Positions 24,020 to 35,170 of a stretch of 64,000 bases of DNA are shown piece after piece. Origin of the DNA: Neofusicoccum parvum (lineage: Eukaryota > Ascomycota > Dothideomycetes > Botryosphaeriales > Botryosphaeriaceae); assembly GCA_020912385.1 (NCBI GenBank), contig CP087211.1:992001-1056000 (forward strand). The letters run 5' to 3'. A program made the translations under genes and the position numbers. Position 1 is the first letter of the stretch, and every line of letters starts with the position of its first letter. Below the pieces are notes generated by a model. The model ran no database searches. It was not told the DNA's origin and was given only the letters and a program-made list of their open reading frames with translations.

Positions 24020-24300
24020 ATACTTGTATAATCTAGACCTTTATATATTGATTTCCTTAGTCGTTTCTTAGCTTAGAGCGCTATAATTACTTAAAACTAA
24101 CCTTCTATAGAGGTTGGAGAACCATTTATAGTCGTAACGCTACTTAGCAAGCGCTTGCTAAGCAATCGCACGTTTTGGCCTGCTTGTCAAGCAAGCGCTT
24201 GATACGTTAATCAGCTATCAAGCAGGCTAAAAATCGTGCTTGCTTGACGCTTATTTACTAAGGTACCAAGCAAGCAGTGCTTGTTGGGAGCCCTGGTTGA
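24020..24300. repeat. AT-rich block with palindromes
   Basis: A perfect 20-bp palindrome, CTTAGCAAGCGCTTGCTAAG, lies at 24143-24162. A second inverted pair, GCCTGCTTG and CAAGCAGGC, spans about 24179-24227, and the phrase CAAGCAAGC recurs to 24275. Base composition differs sharply from the GC-rich neighbours. It resembles the subterminal region of a DNA transposon, but no transposase is left; the LINE inserted at its edge. Confidence 0.55.
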
Positions 24301-24367
24301 AGGGCGTTGTCCCAGCGGAGGAGAGCTCCGCAACGCTTCAGCTATTTCCTCGGTCAACCAGGCACAT

Positions 24368-24721
24368 CTATGAGCCGGGGGAAGGCGTTCTTGGGTGATC
24401 GTTCTCGAAATAATGGAGAAGCTCCAGTGCTACGAGACTCTCTTCGCTCCTTCCAGTGTTGTCCTCTAGGCCGTAGCTTTTTCAACGGGTGAGATACTCG
24501 TACGTACCATCCTCAATCTTGCGGCAGTCAAGCAGCATCTCAACATCATACTCGTTAGGCGCTAGGGGCGTGGTATCATTGCGGCGGAGATCCATCATCT
24601 GGTCTAGCGAATCGGTGACATGGGATGCATCGCTGTGAGAGGAGTCGTTTTGGGTGAAGCGCTGCTCAGTATGAGCAAGTACGCCATCGGAAGCGCTCAA
24701 CGAGCGCCTCGGACGCGGCAT
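24368..24721 (-). pseudogene. Chromodomain protein relic
   Basis: From ATG at 24721 the frame is Ser/Asp-rich and then enters a chromodomain: EYDVEMLLDCRKIEDGTYEY, with the usual YDVE-LLDCR start. At 24484-24482 a TGA replaces the conserved tryptophan (family pattern YLxxWKGY); the same frame then continues with KSYGLEDNT and LVALELLHYFEND to a TAG at 24370-24368. The expected NTWEPEE segment is also altered. TGG to TGA is a G-to-A change, compatible with RIP-like decay. It could derive from a small fungal chromodomain gene or a retroelement integrase tail. Confidence 0.7.
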
Positions 24722-24884
24722 CTTAGGTGGGGTGGGCGGCCGTTGCGACTGAAAAATTGTGCATCAAAGTGTGGTCAGGTGGTAAGTCAGGTAAGGTTGG
24801 GTCGACAATTTCAGAGCTTTCGCGGGGTGCTTAGTGGCTGCGGTCAGTACGGCACAAGTGTGCCGGAATCAAATGGAAGGCCGC

Positions 24885-24965
24885 GGGCAGTTGAAGCATC
24901 CGTCCGGATACAAATATTCGCCAAGAACTGTGACAGAGCCGTCCGGATGAATGCTTCAACTGCCC
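24885..24965. mobile_element. MITE-like inverted-repeat element, copy A (81 bp)
   Basis: Begins GGGCAGTTGAAGCATCCGTC and ends ATGCTTCAACTGCCC; the 24-bp ends are inverted repeats with about two mismatches. Its length equals copy C at 61928-62008. No obvious target-site duplication. Confidence 0.7.
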
Positions 24966-25006
24966 ATGAAAGTAGGCACGTGTTGCAACGCGCCTGTCCC
25001 AACCGC

Positions 25007-25072
25007 GGGCAGTTGAAGCATTTTGGCATCCCCTCCCGTTCATTTACGTCCGGACAAATCCCTCAACTGCCC
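25007..25072. mobile_element. MITE-like inverted-repeat element, copy B (66 bp)
   Basis: Begins GGGCAGTTGAAGCATTTTGG and ends AATCCCTCAACTGCCC, with an internal ACGTCCGGAC. It is shorter and more diverged than copy A, 41 bp away. Both are preceded by the same CCGC. Confidence 0.6.
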
Positions 25073-25633
25073 ACGGCAATACTTCCCGGACCGAGCTCAT
25101 AAATTCAAGAGAAACTGAGCCTATTGTGCGCCGCATCCCCCAAGCGCTGCGTCTACCATGCTCCGTATCCAGATGTAGGCCGCGCACACGTGACTATGAG
25201 CTGCCTGGAGCTTCCCTCTGTTCTCCATTGTCTTCCTCATAAGCTTCAGATTGAATTGGATGTTGATATCCCATTTGAGCCTGATCCTCTTCTCCGCTGC
25301 CTTGGTCATTGGTTCCATGGTTTCCTTCAATTTGAGGTTGATCATTGTTACGGATCTACCTGTATATAGAGTTGTTGGGGCACGATCAGCCACCAGGCTG
25401 ATCATTGCTGAACCTTTTGTCGACTTCCAGTCGACAGGAGGTTGGCCGAATGGTCTTACACACCGGCTGAAACCCAACACGGTCGGTCCGTCGTAACAAT
25501 CATGACCTCCATCGTCATTGATTTCCTCCATTTCTTCATCATCCCCTTCGCCAATGATATTGTTGCCATCTCTAGAAAAATCAAAGCTGTCTATGTAGTC
25601 TTGTAGTTTTTGAAGATCTTTGTCAATCTTTTC

Positions 25634-27326
25634 TTAGAATTCTAGTGGGAATTTTTCTTCCGTTTTCCAAAATGTGAGTCTATATTTGCGTATTTTCTCC
25701 CAATCAGCGTACGATTTTTTGAAAATTTCCACCTCTTCTTCGAATTCTCGTTTGAGCTCTGGAGCTCTATCAATCAAGCTTTGGAATCTGTCGATTATTT
25801 CTTTGAGCCTCTCCCTCTCTGCAAACTCCTTTTTGTATCGCTCCTCTTCTTCACGGAGATTTTCGAAGTATGGTGTTTTGGCGGCTATGAATTTTGCTTG
25901 TGAATCCCAAGGTGTGGCAGGTATCTTGTTGGCACTGTCATTATTTTCTCCAGCGTTGTGATGGGAAAAGCCACCTCCGTTATGGATGTAGCCGTCGCCG
26001 ATACAGGTGAAGAGCAGCTCGGCTGCAATTGATTGTTCAGGCTCGTGAAGGAAGCAAATGACGTAGGATTCCATTCTGTATTGATTGAAAAGTGTACCTT
26101 GTTCGAATAGGTATTGACAAACTGCCTCTGTCAGGTTCATGATGTAGTTGGAAGATGCATAGTGACCGAGGTGTTGTGATTTCCTCGATGGAGGATTGCA
26201 CGACCAACCAAATAGGCCCAGTGGATGCTTGAGTGGCACAAGTTTCTCGTAATCATCCAAGGCCTCAATTCGCTGCTCCAGATTGTCACAAAACTTCATT
26301 GTATTGTCGTATCTGTCAATTGAGTAGACATGGTTGTTCCTGGTTCTCAGGTATCTGCGGCTGTAGCCCAGAGGTCTTTTGTGAACATCTGTGTTTTGAG
26401 CTGGTGGATTGATAGCCATGTCGATTTTATGTGCCATATCATCATAATCACGATTGGTGTAGTCTCGAATGGTGTTGATGACAAATTCGAGGTCTGTAGG
26501 TGTAGGTGAGTTTCCCCTCTCGTTGACAAGAACAATGCTATAAATTGCTGGTCTTTTTTGGCAATTAGCTTGGTAGAATTTGAGCGTTTCGCCAAGAGCT
26601 TGGTTGTGTTTGGATGCATGAGAGATATTGCCACAAATAATTTCATTGAGAATTGGACCCGTGATGGTTGCCATGATTGGAATGGTGATTTGAAGCCATT
26701 GTGCGAGATTGACATCTGTGAGAGCAGATCGTTTCTCCCTTTCGTCTTCCCAGACCGCTCGTAGCATATCGTGATAGCTTTTGGCGAGTAGTGTTGCATA
26801 TTTGTTACCTGCTTCGATGGCTGGTTCGATATCTTCCGTCCGAAGTGATAATTGGCTTGAATCTGGAGCTGTTCCCACTACTTAGTCGGTATAGTACTCA
26901 TCTTCGTCTTGAAGTTGATTGTCTTGGAGTTGATTGTCTGGGAGTTCATTGTCTGGGGGTTTATTGTTTTGGAGTTCGTTCTCTGAAGATTGGCTGTCTG
27001 AGGATTGACTGTCGATGTATTGAATATCCGGGATTTGGTTGTGTGAGACTTGGTCGTCTGGTCGTGGATTGTCCCCTCGTCTTGAGAGCTCGTTGTCCCC
27101 ATCGTCTTGAGGGCTCGCTGTCCCCTCTTCTTGAGAGCTCATTTCCCCCTCGTCTTGAGAGCTCGTTGTCCCCTCGAGTGAAGGCTTGATTTGTGGAAGA
27201 AGATGCTTGTGCTTGGTTTGCGTTTTGCGCCGCTGTGGACGGTCTGGTTGAGGGTGTGGGGGGCCTGTTGGCCATGAGAACTGGAATCCGAGAGGACGAG
27301 GACGACGGCAATGGTTTTGGTGCCAT
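25634..27326 (-). pseudogene. Orphan-family protein, broken paralogue
   Basis: The long frame 26878-25634 is homologous to the gene at 20072-21477 over most of its length, including YRMESYVICFLHEPEQSI opposite YRMDWSVVSYISDADEAT, and ends in a helical, charged segment. It begins with no ATG: the frame continues upstream past a single TAA (26884-26882) into a Q/N/D-rich low-complexity region and a 24-bp minisatellite. One 25-bp unit (extra base at 27101) shifts the frame back to a plausible ATG at 27326 (MAPKPLPSSSSS). Downstream, after the TAA at 25634, the same frame stays open to about 25121 with an acidic stretch (GEGDDEEMEEINDDGG) like the paralogue's tail. I infer a pseudogene with two nonsense changes and one frameshift; an unplaced intron near 26880 is the alternative. 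Confidence 0.55.
27072..27180. repeat. 24-bp minisatellite inside the broken orphan gene
   Basis: Four units of the form TCCCCTCGTCTTGAGAGCTC plus four bases, one of them 25 bp long. On the minus strand it encodes GDNELSRR-type octapeptides. The odd-length unit changes reading frame. A second, looser Q/N-coding repeat follows at about 26920-27010. Confidence 0.8.
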
Positions 27327-29062
27327 GGCAGTCGTGGAAAGTGGATGTGTGGTGGAGAGTTCAACAAGAGAAGGCGGAAGAAACCAAAACTCTTCGCCAA
27401 CTGCGCACGCACGGTCCAACGGTGTGCCTCCGCTTCACTTTGACAACCACCACGCTGAAGAGCCGCAATGAACGCCACAAGCTATGGATTCCCTTGGGAG
27501 AAAAAGTATGAGTCATTGGTGGGGTATGACCCGCGTCGCTACGCATGTTCAGACGAGAGCTGCAGAGCTACACTAACAAGGCCTCACCTTGGGTGGCCTA
27601 TCTATTCCAACTCTCGCAACCCGAACACGCCCCGCCCATCCTTCATCCTCCGCCAGCTATCTTGACGCACCACAGCCCATCAACCCACCTACGGGTTTGC
27701 CGCGCCGCATCCTCGTATGTGTGGGCAGAGGCAAGCGCCAAGCCAACACGACAGCTACCTACCGCAGACCTGCCTCTCCACGCCAGATGCGCGCACAGAT
27801 CCTCATGTCAACCTGTAAGCCTCGCCCAAGACCTTCTGCCATCACCTTCGCGCTGAACTTCGTCTGATCTGATCTGCTTCCAGACCATCCATGCGATTGT
27901 CCTCCAATCCATCCAGCTCACAACAGGCTGCTTCCCGAACGACGCCTCTCATCCTGAACGACGCCTCTCACCCTAAACAATGCGCCTCACCCTGAGAGCC
28001 GCATGCGCCGTGTGCGGTGATTTCTTGGTGATCACGGCCAGACTTTCCGACGGCGGCCGATCGATCGTTCTGCTATCGGTCGCATACGTTCCAAAGCACG
28101 CGCAAAACCATGATACAGCTGAGGACGCTGCTGAAGGCAAAAAGGAATCATGCTGGACGAGGCGCCGGGCCAAACGACCTGTCAACAATCTTGAACTCGA
28201 TCACAACTCAGCAGCACTCTATGGTCGTTCTACGAAGCGCTTTCGCGACCCCGACACCAAGTGGTTGGCAGCGGAATGTTGCTTGCGCAAGGGCCCGAAA
28301 ATACTTTTTTGGGTAAGACTTGTTTGGTTCCGTCGAATCAAAGGCAAAGCTCTAACCAGCCGGTATACTAGTTCCGGACAACCGACCCTGTGCTCCACCT
28401 CCTCGTCCCCACATCCACAATCGCAGTCTCGTCAACAGCGTCTCATACTCTAAAGGTTTTCTGTCGTTCGGGACAACAGGAGGCGGAAAGCGCATGATCC
28501 TGCTCTACGGATCGTTGCTGGAATGGGACACCGGCAGGGAACACACGAACAAGCTCGGGGCAATGTACACCAGGCCGTTGTCGGTTGGACAATCTTGTTG
28601 CCCAGCTTTACCCACCCTACGCTCTTGCGTCGGGACAGGTGTTTTCGACTGCGTGCGTCCTACCAATCGTGTAATGACGATCCACTGGGTTGCAAGGAGA
28701 CTGCTCCAAGCACCAGAACTAGCACAACACACCACGTCGCACACCACTGTATCTACTGGTGGATAACCGCCAGAGACTCATCAAGCGCAGATGCTCCCGC
28801 CGGTAAATACCAGATACTCAATTGAAGACTAGCCAAACCGCCAGACCCAATTCGTCGCCAGAACTAAACGCGCACAGCCCCAAGCCAAACAATACCTTCA
28901 AAGGACAGATATTGTGTCGGAATTGCTGATACTCGAGCCATTGCACCCAAAGACGCTCGTAGCAGACTACTCACGCTCTCCATCATCCACCACACCCCTA
29001 CCGCGCACCAGCCTGAGCACCGCCGGTGTCGCCATATCCTCGTCGATTTTTGCGAAGAACGG

Positions 29063-29121
29063 GTGGCTCGCGTTCAGCGGTTTGCCCTGGCTCACGTTCA
29101 GCGGCTTGTCCTGGCTCACGT
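29063..29121. repeat. 24-bp tandem repeat, about 2.5 copies
   Basis: Units TGGCTCACGTTCAGCGGCTT plus four bases at 29063-29086 and 29087-29110, then a partial copy. It is open in frame on both strands (plus: LAFSGLPW/LTFSGLSW; minus: EPGQAAER/EPGQTAER), but neither frame belongs to a supported gene. Confidence 0.7.
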
Positions 29122-29688
29122 ACCCCATGGGCGTATGGGTAAAGCCCTGGCCCTTGTGGCGGACTGCGAACCACTCCTGGAGAAAGGTGAGGGGCTTGGC
29201 CTAGAACTCTTCGAGAAGAGGAGTCTGATGATTCCATCTGGACGCAACCCTGACAAGGTGGAAGGGTCCTCCTCGCGGATCCCCTTTACGCTTCCCAGGC
29301 GTGCAAGAGCCTATCTTTGAGCAGCCCATCGATCGGAATCAATCCAGCTGGTACGAACCCGCAAATTTTCCCTGCAAGGCGTCGAGAGAAAGGATCGACC
29401 TCAAGTTTATCTTTCAGGAAGTCTCTTACTGCCAAGATGTGAGTCTTCTCGAGATGCCCTTTTGAATGTGAGGATTGAGAATATTGGCGGAGAAGGCAAG
29501 CAGAGATCAAGACGACCGAGTTTAGCGGCTAATCTTGTGCACGTTTAGGACGAAGACCCAGTATTCGCCAGATTGCCAGTCCTTCGATTTCCCGTGTTGG
29601 ACATCATGTTGCTTTTTACCCGACAGGCAAACTCAACAACACTCGTATGCGAAATATTTTGTCGAAACCGCCAAAAGGAACATTTCAG

Positions 29689-29859
29689 ATGAATGCGCCC
29701 ATTCATGTCCTCTTGCTCATATCATTGGCGACGTGTGCTGCGGTCGCATATGCAACATCTAAAGCAATCATTGCAGCAGTGCATGACAGACAGCTGCACT
29801 GTCAATCCATGCATAGAAGGCAATCCAGCAAGGCGGAGCATGCGGCAGAGTCAGCATGA
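29689..29859 (+). CDS. Possible small secreted protein (56 aa)
   Basis: The frame opens with a signal-peptide-like segment, MNAPIHVLLLISLATCAAVA, followed by a short polar, basic tail with one cysteine and ending KAEHAAESA. No family is recognisable and there is only one cysteine after the predicted cleavage region, so it is not a typical disulfide-rich effector. An upstream in-frame ATG at 29647 would hide the signal peptide. It may be a chance ORF in a gene-poor region. Confidence 0.2.
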   Translation: MNAPIHVLLLISLATCAAVAYATSKAIIAAVHDRQLHCQSMHRRQSSKAEHAAESA

Positions 29860-32800
29860 ATGAATATCAGCCCTGCCGGATCGAAGGGTAGCTTTGTGTG
29901 TCAACCTTACCCAGGTAATTGAACCCAAATGTGAATGCCTCCATTGTCTTGGGACTTTTTGCGCGACCTCTCAGGTTATTCTCGGGAATTTCTCCACTGG
30001 AACGAAGCCGATGACACGGAGTTACTGGCAACACTGCAGTCCACCTTGAAATGATCCGCGGAATTCGTTGTACCGAACGGCAGGATCTAACCCAACGGCA
30101 CTTCCTTCATGTCCTACAACAGACTCGGGCAGGCCCGCTTCGAGATCCTGCACCGCGGAAATTTCTCTTTCTTCTGCGGACCAGTAGAGGACAATAATGG
30201 CTCTCGTTGATCCGAAATATTTGGCACTGTTATTCCAAATATGTGCGTCGAAGGTAATTGTCCCCGATATTGTTACTTGTGTGCCCTGTTTTAATAAAAG
30301 ACCTGCAGAAACTTGAAGTCATAATCTTTACCATCGAGCCTTGCGAACACTCGACATGTTTCTTGCGCATTCGCAGCGGACATTCCATCGCCTGAAATTG
30401 ATATTTATCTGCAATCTACTATCGCATCAACCATTTACTCTGCAGGCTCGACATGGTGGACTGGAAGTCGTTTTCACAGAAGACAAGATTTCAATATCCG
30501 CAACGTCGAGAAAAACTACCATTTACTTCGGACCTACCAGATATTCTCGCGGCTCAGTTTTCACTTCGAAGAAATCACGTATGTACCTCAGGAATGCATT
30601 CTGCCCAAATCGTGAGGTAGATTTCTTCGCATGGGTAAATTTGCCGCATTCTACTAACTGTGAGCCGCAAGTAGGCTTTACGAAGCGCAACGATCGTGAA
30701 ACCTCTCGCCTTCTCGCTGTTTGTTGTGCTGAGAACCGCGGATTGCACAGCATGTCGCTCACAGCTTCAACTTCGCAGGTGCGCCCTTGCGCTTCTTGTG
30801 CATTGAGTGGAAGAAATCACCTGGGTCTTGGTTTTCTTCGGACTCGACGTTCAGCAGTCTGGTGGTCTGCCGGCATCGTGGCTCCGTTCCAAACGTCTTT
30901 CTCGAGTTGGGGAACCCGCGCTAGAACGGCACTGGACATCCCAAAGTCAGCCGTCCCTTTGCGTTCTTTGCCACATTCAACGTCCTGTAAGAATTGCAAC
31001 ACCTCCATTCACGGTCTTCTGGATTGCCTCCGACTCGCCAGGTTCTACAAGATGCAATCTCCAACCCTACGTCAAACCCAGACGGGATGATTTGCGCTGC
31101 CTTGCGACACCCAGGAGCACTCGCAAGCACCAGGTACTTTACAGCTGACTGTATTACTTTTCAGCTGTGTTCAGGTTTGATTCACGTATTTGGGCCGATA
31201 CACGCACGGACTTTACCAAAGCAGCCAGGCTAAAACGCGGCCACGAGAAACGCCATGTCAAACTCAACGCAGCGAACGCAGAACTGACGCAACGGTCCGG
31301 AAATTCCTGAGATATATGGGATCGACTGCGCATCTTGCGTGTGAGGTCGATGCCGCGCTGATTTTATTCTTGCAGAGTGTTGCCAACGACCGACGGGGCC
31401 TGAAGCGTCGACCCTCCTGCACCTGAGGGCCGCCAAATCAGATAAGATGTATCCAAATACTGTCCGAGATGCTCTACATGGTGTGCTGGTTGAATGCAAG
31501 TCCCAAAGTCAGGTATGGAACTCGTTGTTGAAAAATGGAGAATTTTCCCCTCGGAACTGGATCAGGGTGAGTCGCCCCCTCCCTGCGTTCCCGACCGCCG
31601 ACAGCCTCCCTTGTTGCCCTACAGAACCACGAGTGCTCCCCTCCACAAAAATATCACGCAGCTAAAAATAATTTGACAGGAAGACGAAATCTCAGGGCAG
31701 AACCCATATTTTTCTGTACGCCGCTTTGGATTGCAGAAAGTAGACCGCCCGTTCTCTGCTTACCGATCTGACGACCCGCCTCTGCAGCGAGCAGCTGGAA
31801 TACGGCGGCGCACGAAAAAAAAAAAATCTGGAGCATCCAACAAAATTCCCAAGGCAGACGATGGCTTCTAGAGACCAATCAGATTTCCAGATTCTTTGCG
31901 CAGGCAAATGAGGTGAGTCGCTCGCGATGACTGCTGGCGCAGGACACAGTCTCCTCGGAAGCACCTTGAGCGTGGCGAACAGTAGGGGCTGCAAACCAAA
32001 ACTCCAGATTAATCCCAGAGCGAGAAAAGGCCTGTTGCGGAATGGCGTTCAATTTTGCAATCCTCAACAAATAGCGCAGCAGGTGAGTCGCAGCAGGGCG
32101 CGCGGTCGTGGGTGTGCTTGTGGGATGCGCCCGGGAACGGAAAGGGCCTCCTGGGAACCATCTTTCCTCCGGGAGGATATTTGTCCAGGAAGGTAGCCGT
32201 AGAAGGGCAAAGCGTGCTGATTTTCGGCACCAAGTTCGTGGGAGAAGACTAGCCGCTATGGGTACTGGGCAGCGGCGTCGTCTGTAGATCCGTGTGTATT
32301 CATGCCTTCCCAAAGTCACAGTGGGTTGCCAACCCCGCGATCATCAATAAACGATGAGTTTTACTGTAAGTTACTGGTATCTACACAAGTTCAGACTGCA
32401 ACGTAGATATAGATATAAATTAAGCCGCTAGAACGATGTAAAACGAGTGAAAAAAAATTTGACAAATATGTCTGTCTCTATCATTTGTCGTCTGCACGGT
32501 TCCCGGGGCTGATTTTGTCTACGGAGCCAATGCCCTTCTCTATAAAGCCCACAGACGGCCTGGTAGGGGTGTTGGTGGTGCGTAGAGAAGCTAGTGTGAT
32601 AGGGGTAGAGGCTGCGGACGTACCCTAACGGACAGAAGGGTGCATATCTAGGGTACTTTGATCATTACTACGCTGGGGTATCTTAGAAAGGCTTTGCACA
32701 TGCGGCCTGTGCATCCTGTCAGCAAGGGCGGCACAGCAAGGGTCAAGTGACTTGCCGGCTCCCGCCTGCCGCCTGTCCCCGACAGCCGCCCGCAACCACC

Positions 32801-34239
32801 ACCCTCGTAACCACCTGCCACGACGCGCGCGTTGCTCCTGTGCCGTCCCACAACTTGGCCAGAATGTTATCCAGTGGACAGGACGTCGAGAGAGCTTTGT
32901 TGGGGGACACATCGTTGGCATGCGTGCGGCTTTCCCGATCGGGACCGCGTACCGGGCCAACACCGGCATTACGTAACGTGTTCTGTTACCCGCGCCGCAC
33001 TTTCTCCGGCGCCTTGCGGCCGCTGCGAACGCAAGCGTGACCTCTTCCACAAATCTACATCCCACGCCTTCACCTCTGCGCCTGCGCAATGCGCGCGGAG
33101 AGCGCTTGCACCCTACTTCTTTCGTTGCATCACTGTTACCGCGTCACTCATCGCGTCGCTGCCCTCACCTCGCACCATTTCCCGCTTCACTTTTGTCGCA
33201 TCGCATCGATGCTCTCATATCATCCCTGGCCTCACTGCTTTCACCTTCCACCGTTTCCCGCCTCACTTCTATCGCGTCAGGTCAGTGTTCCCAGCCAGCT
33301 CGCTTGCTGCCCCGCGCCAAGCCCATCCAGGTCCCAGCGGTCAATGCACGCACTTCGCCCGGGCTATTCTACCAACATACCCTACCGATACCTCGTACGG
33401 TCTCTGGCGCCTACGCAATTAATCCTGATGCATAGTCACCAACGCACCAACATCGCCTCGCGTCGGAAAGGTTCTTTGCGTCCTGCTGTGGAAATCTCAT
33501 TCCAAATCAAGGTTCCGTATACATTTCTCACCGACCTATCCCTTCTGATTTGGATGACACTGACACACATCATTGGCTTCAACAGTGCCTACCGCTACCT
33601 TCCACCTCTCGTCAGATGACCATCCCAAACATTCAACCCCTCAACTACGTAGTGGATCGACACTCGGAGAATCTTGCGTCAAGCCACGGAAGATCATGGT
33701 CCGAAACCTTACCCTGTTGTATCACGTCTTGTTTAGACTGGCTGGAATGGGGCTCTTCAGATCCGAGAGGACGTGGCTAGTGTTTAGCTGCCTAATGCAC
33801 TTCTGTCGCAGCTGCACAAACTTGATGCGTCTTACGGATACTCCTCCTGCATGCCGACGCAATGTATCGCCCACCTCATCCCCTCAAACCTGGCCACCGC
33901 ACACGCAGTTGCATCTCCGGTTCTCTCGCCCGCATCTCTGGCGGAAGTGTCACCAAAACATGCCCAGCGGCCGCCGCAATCAACCAATACACCCAATCAA
34001 ATTTCAAAGAGCCATTGCCGCAACTCGGAAAACCTCAATGACAATGCAGAAGACCTCCATCGTGCATCCAATGAAGCCAGTGGCCACCAATACAGCATAC
34101 ATATAGTCAAACAAGCAAGCAACATACTTATGAAAGGTCAGCTGCACCAGCCATCTTTTATTTTCAATCGCTTATCCTAGTCACTAAAATTATGTGGTCC
34201 AGCAGAACGCGAGGCTATAAAAGCACACTGCAGTCACTA

Positions 34240-35170
34240 CAGAGATCACAATCAACCTCATAGCCAAGTGCGAGGGAAAGAAGAGCGCAAGACAAAGAGA
34301 AGAAATAGAACAAGCACGCAAACGAGATAACATTTGAGGAGAAACAAGTCCAATGAGTTGTAACTGCGGCAGGAATTCTAAAAAGAGAAGGATGAATGAA
34401 AGCGAACTCATGCATCCAAAGTAACACCGCACGACTTCTAGGCTGAGGCTCACAAGAAAAGCGACGTTGTTAAACTGGAAGCCGCCACGAAAGCGGACAA
34501 GGAACAGAGATCCAGAATGCAAAGCTTGTCAGCGATGATCACCTCAAGAGAATCATCCAAGCGGAAGAGAAGACCAACAAGTTCAACAATCAGCTTGATA
34601 ACGCGAAATCAGACGCCAAGAGAGCATCGGATAAATGCGCAGAAATGCAAAGAACTATGGAAAACGCTAAATCTCATCACAAATCGAAAACCAAGGAGTC
34701 AACTTAGCACGACGACAGAGCAAGAAGGGACTTGTTGAACAGCGAACGACGCGTCAGAGAGCTCTACCGAATTCGACGAGACTTCTACAATACCGTATCC
34801 AATACCTTAGGTGTTCTCAATCCTCTCTCACAATTTACTGCTAATACACCCTATATCGGCTGGCCTAAAGAGCTTGACGACGATCTCATCTTAAGCAGAA
34901 CTCGACTTACCCTTCAAATCGGCGGAAAGAAACCGCCAATTTGAAGGCCAAGATTGACCGATTGTCTACAGTGATGAAGGCATGGAAACGATGGAGAACC
35001 CCAGGGAACATTACGAAAAACACAACATGATCGATGAACTCAGAACCGAAATTGATGGCCTTCTACACCGCAATGACGAACAAGAAAAGGTCATCAGAAA
35101 ATACCAACGGATCATTCTCAATGTTCTCGGTGGCGCTGAAGTTATTATTCTGCCGCATCTTTGTGCTTGA
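34240..35170 (+). pseudogene. Decayed coiled-coil protein
   Basis: Successive short frames in different phases read like pieces of one charged, helical protein: KLVSDDHLKRIIQAEEKTNK (about 34518-34577) followed by NAKSDAKRASDKCAEM, then SERRVRELYRIRRDFYNTVS (about 34738-34800), then IDELRTEIDGLLHRNDEQEK (about 35029-35090) to a stop at 35170. Stops and frame changes separate them and no clean intron junctions join them. I cannot name the family. Either a relic or a gene with introns I failed to place. Confidence 0.35.

Noticed and set aside
27980..28453. 157-aa plus-strand frame
   Set aside because: No family resemblance and no splice partners; treated as noise.
30341..31090. 249-aa plus-strand frame in the gene desert
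   Set aside because: Longest frame there, but no domain, no intron signals that extend it, and composition shifts along its length; could be chance.
31437..31445. ATCAGATAA motif (fits ATCWGATAA)
   Set aside because: No supported gene begins downstream; only a 72-aa frame follows, so a regulatory claim is not justified.
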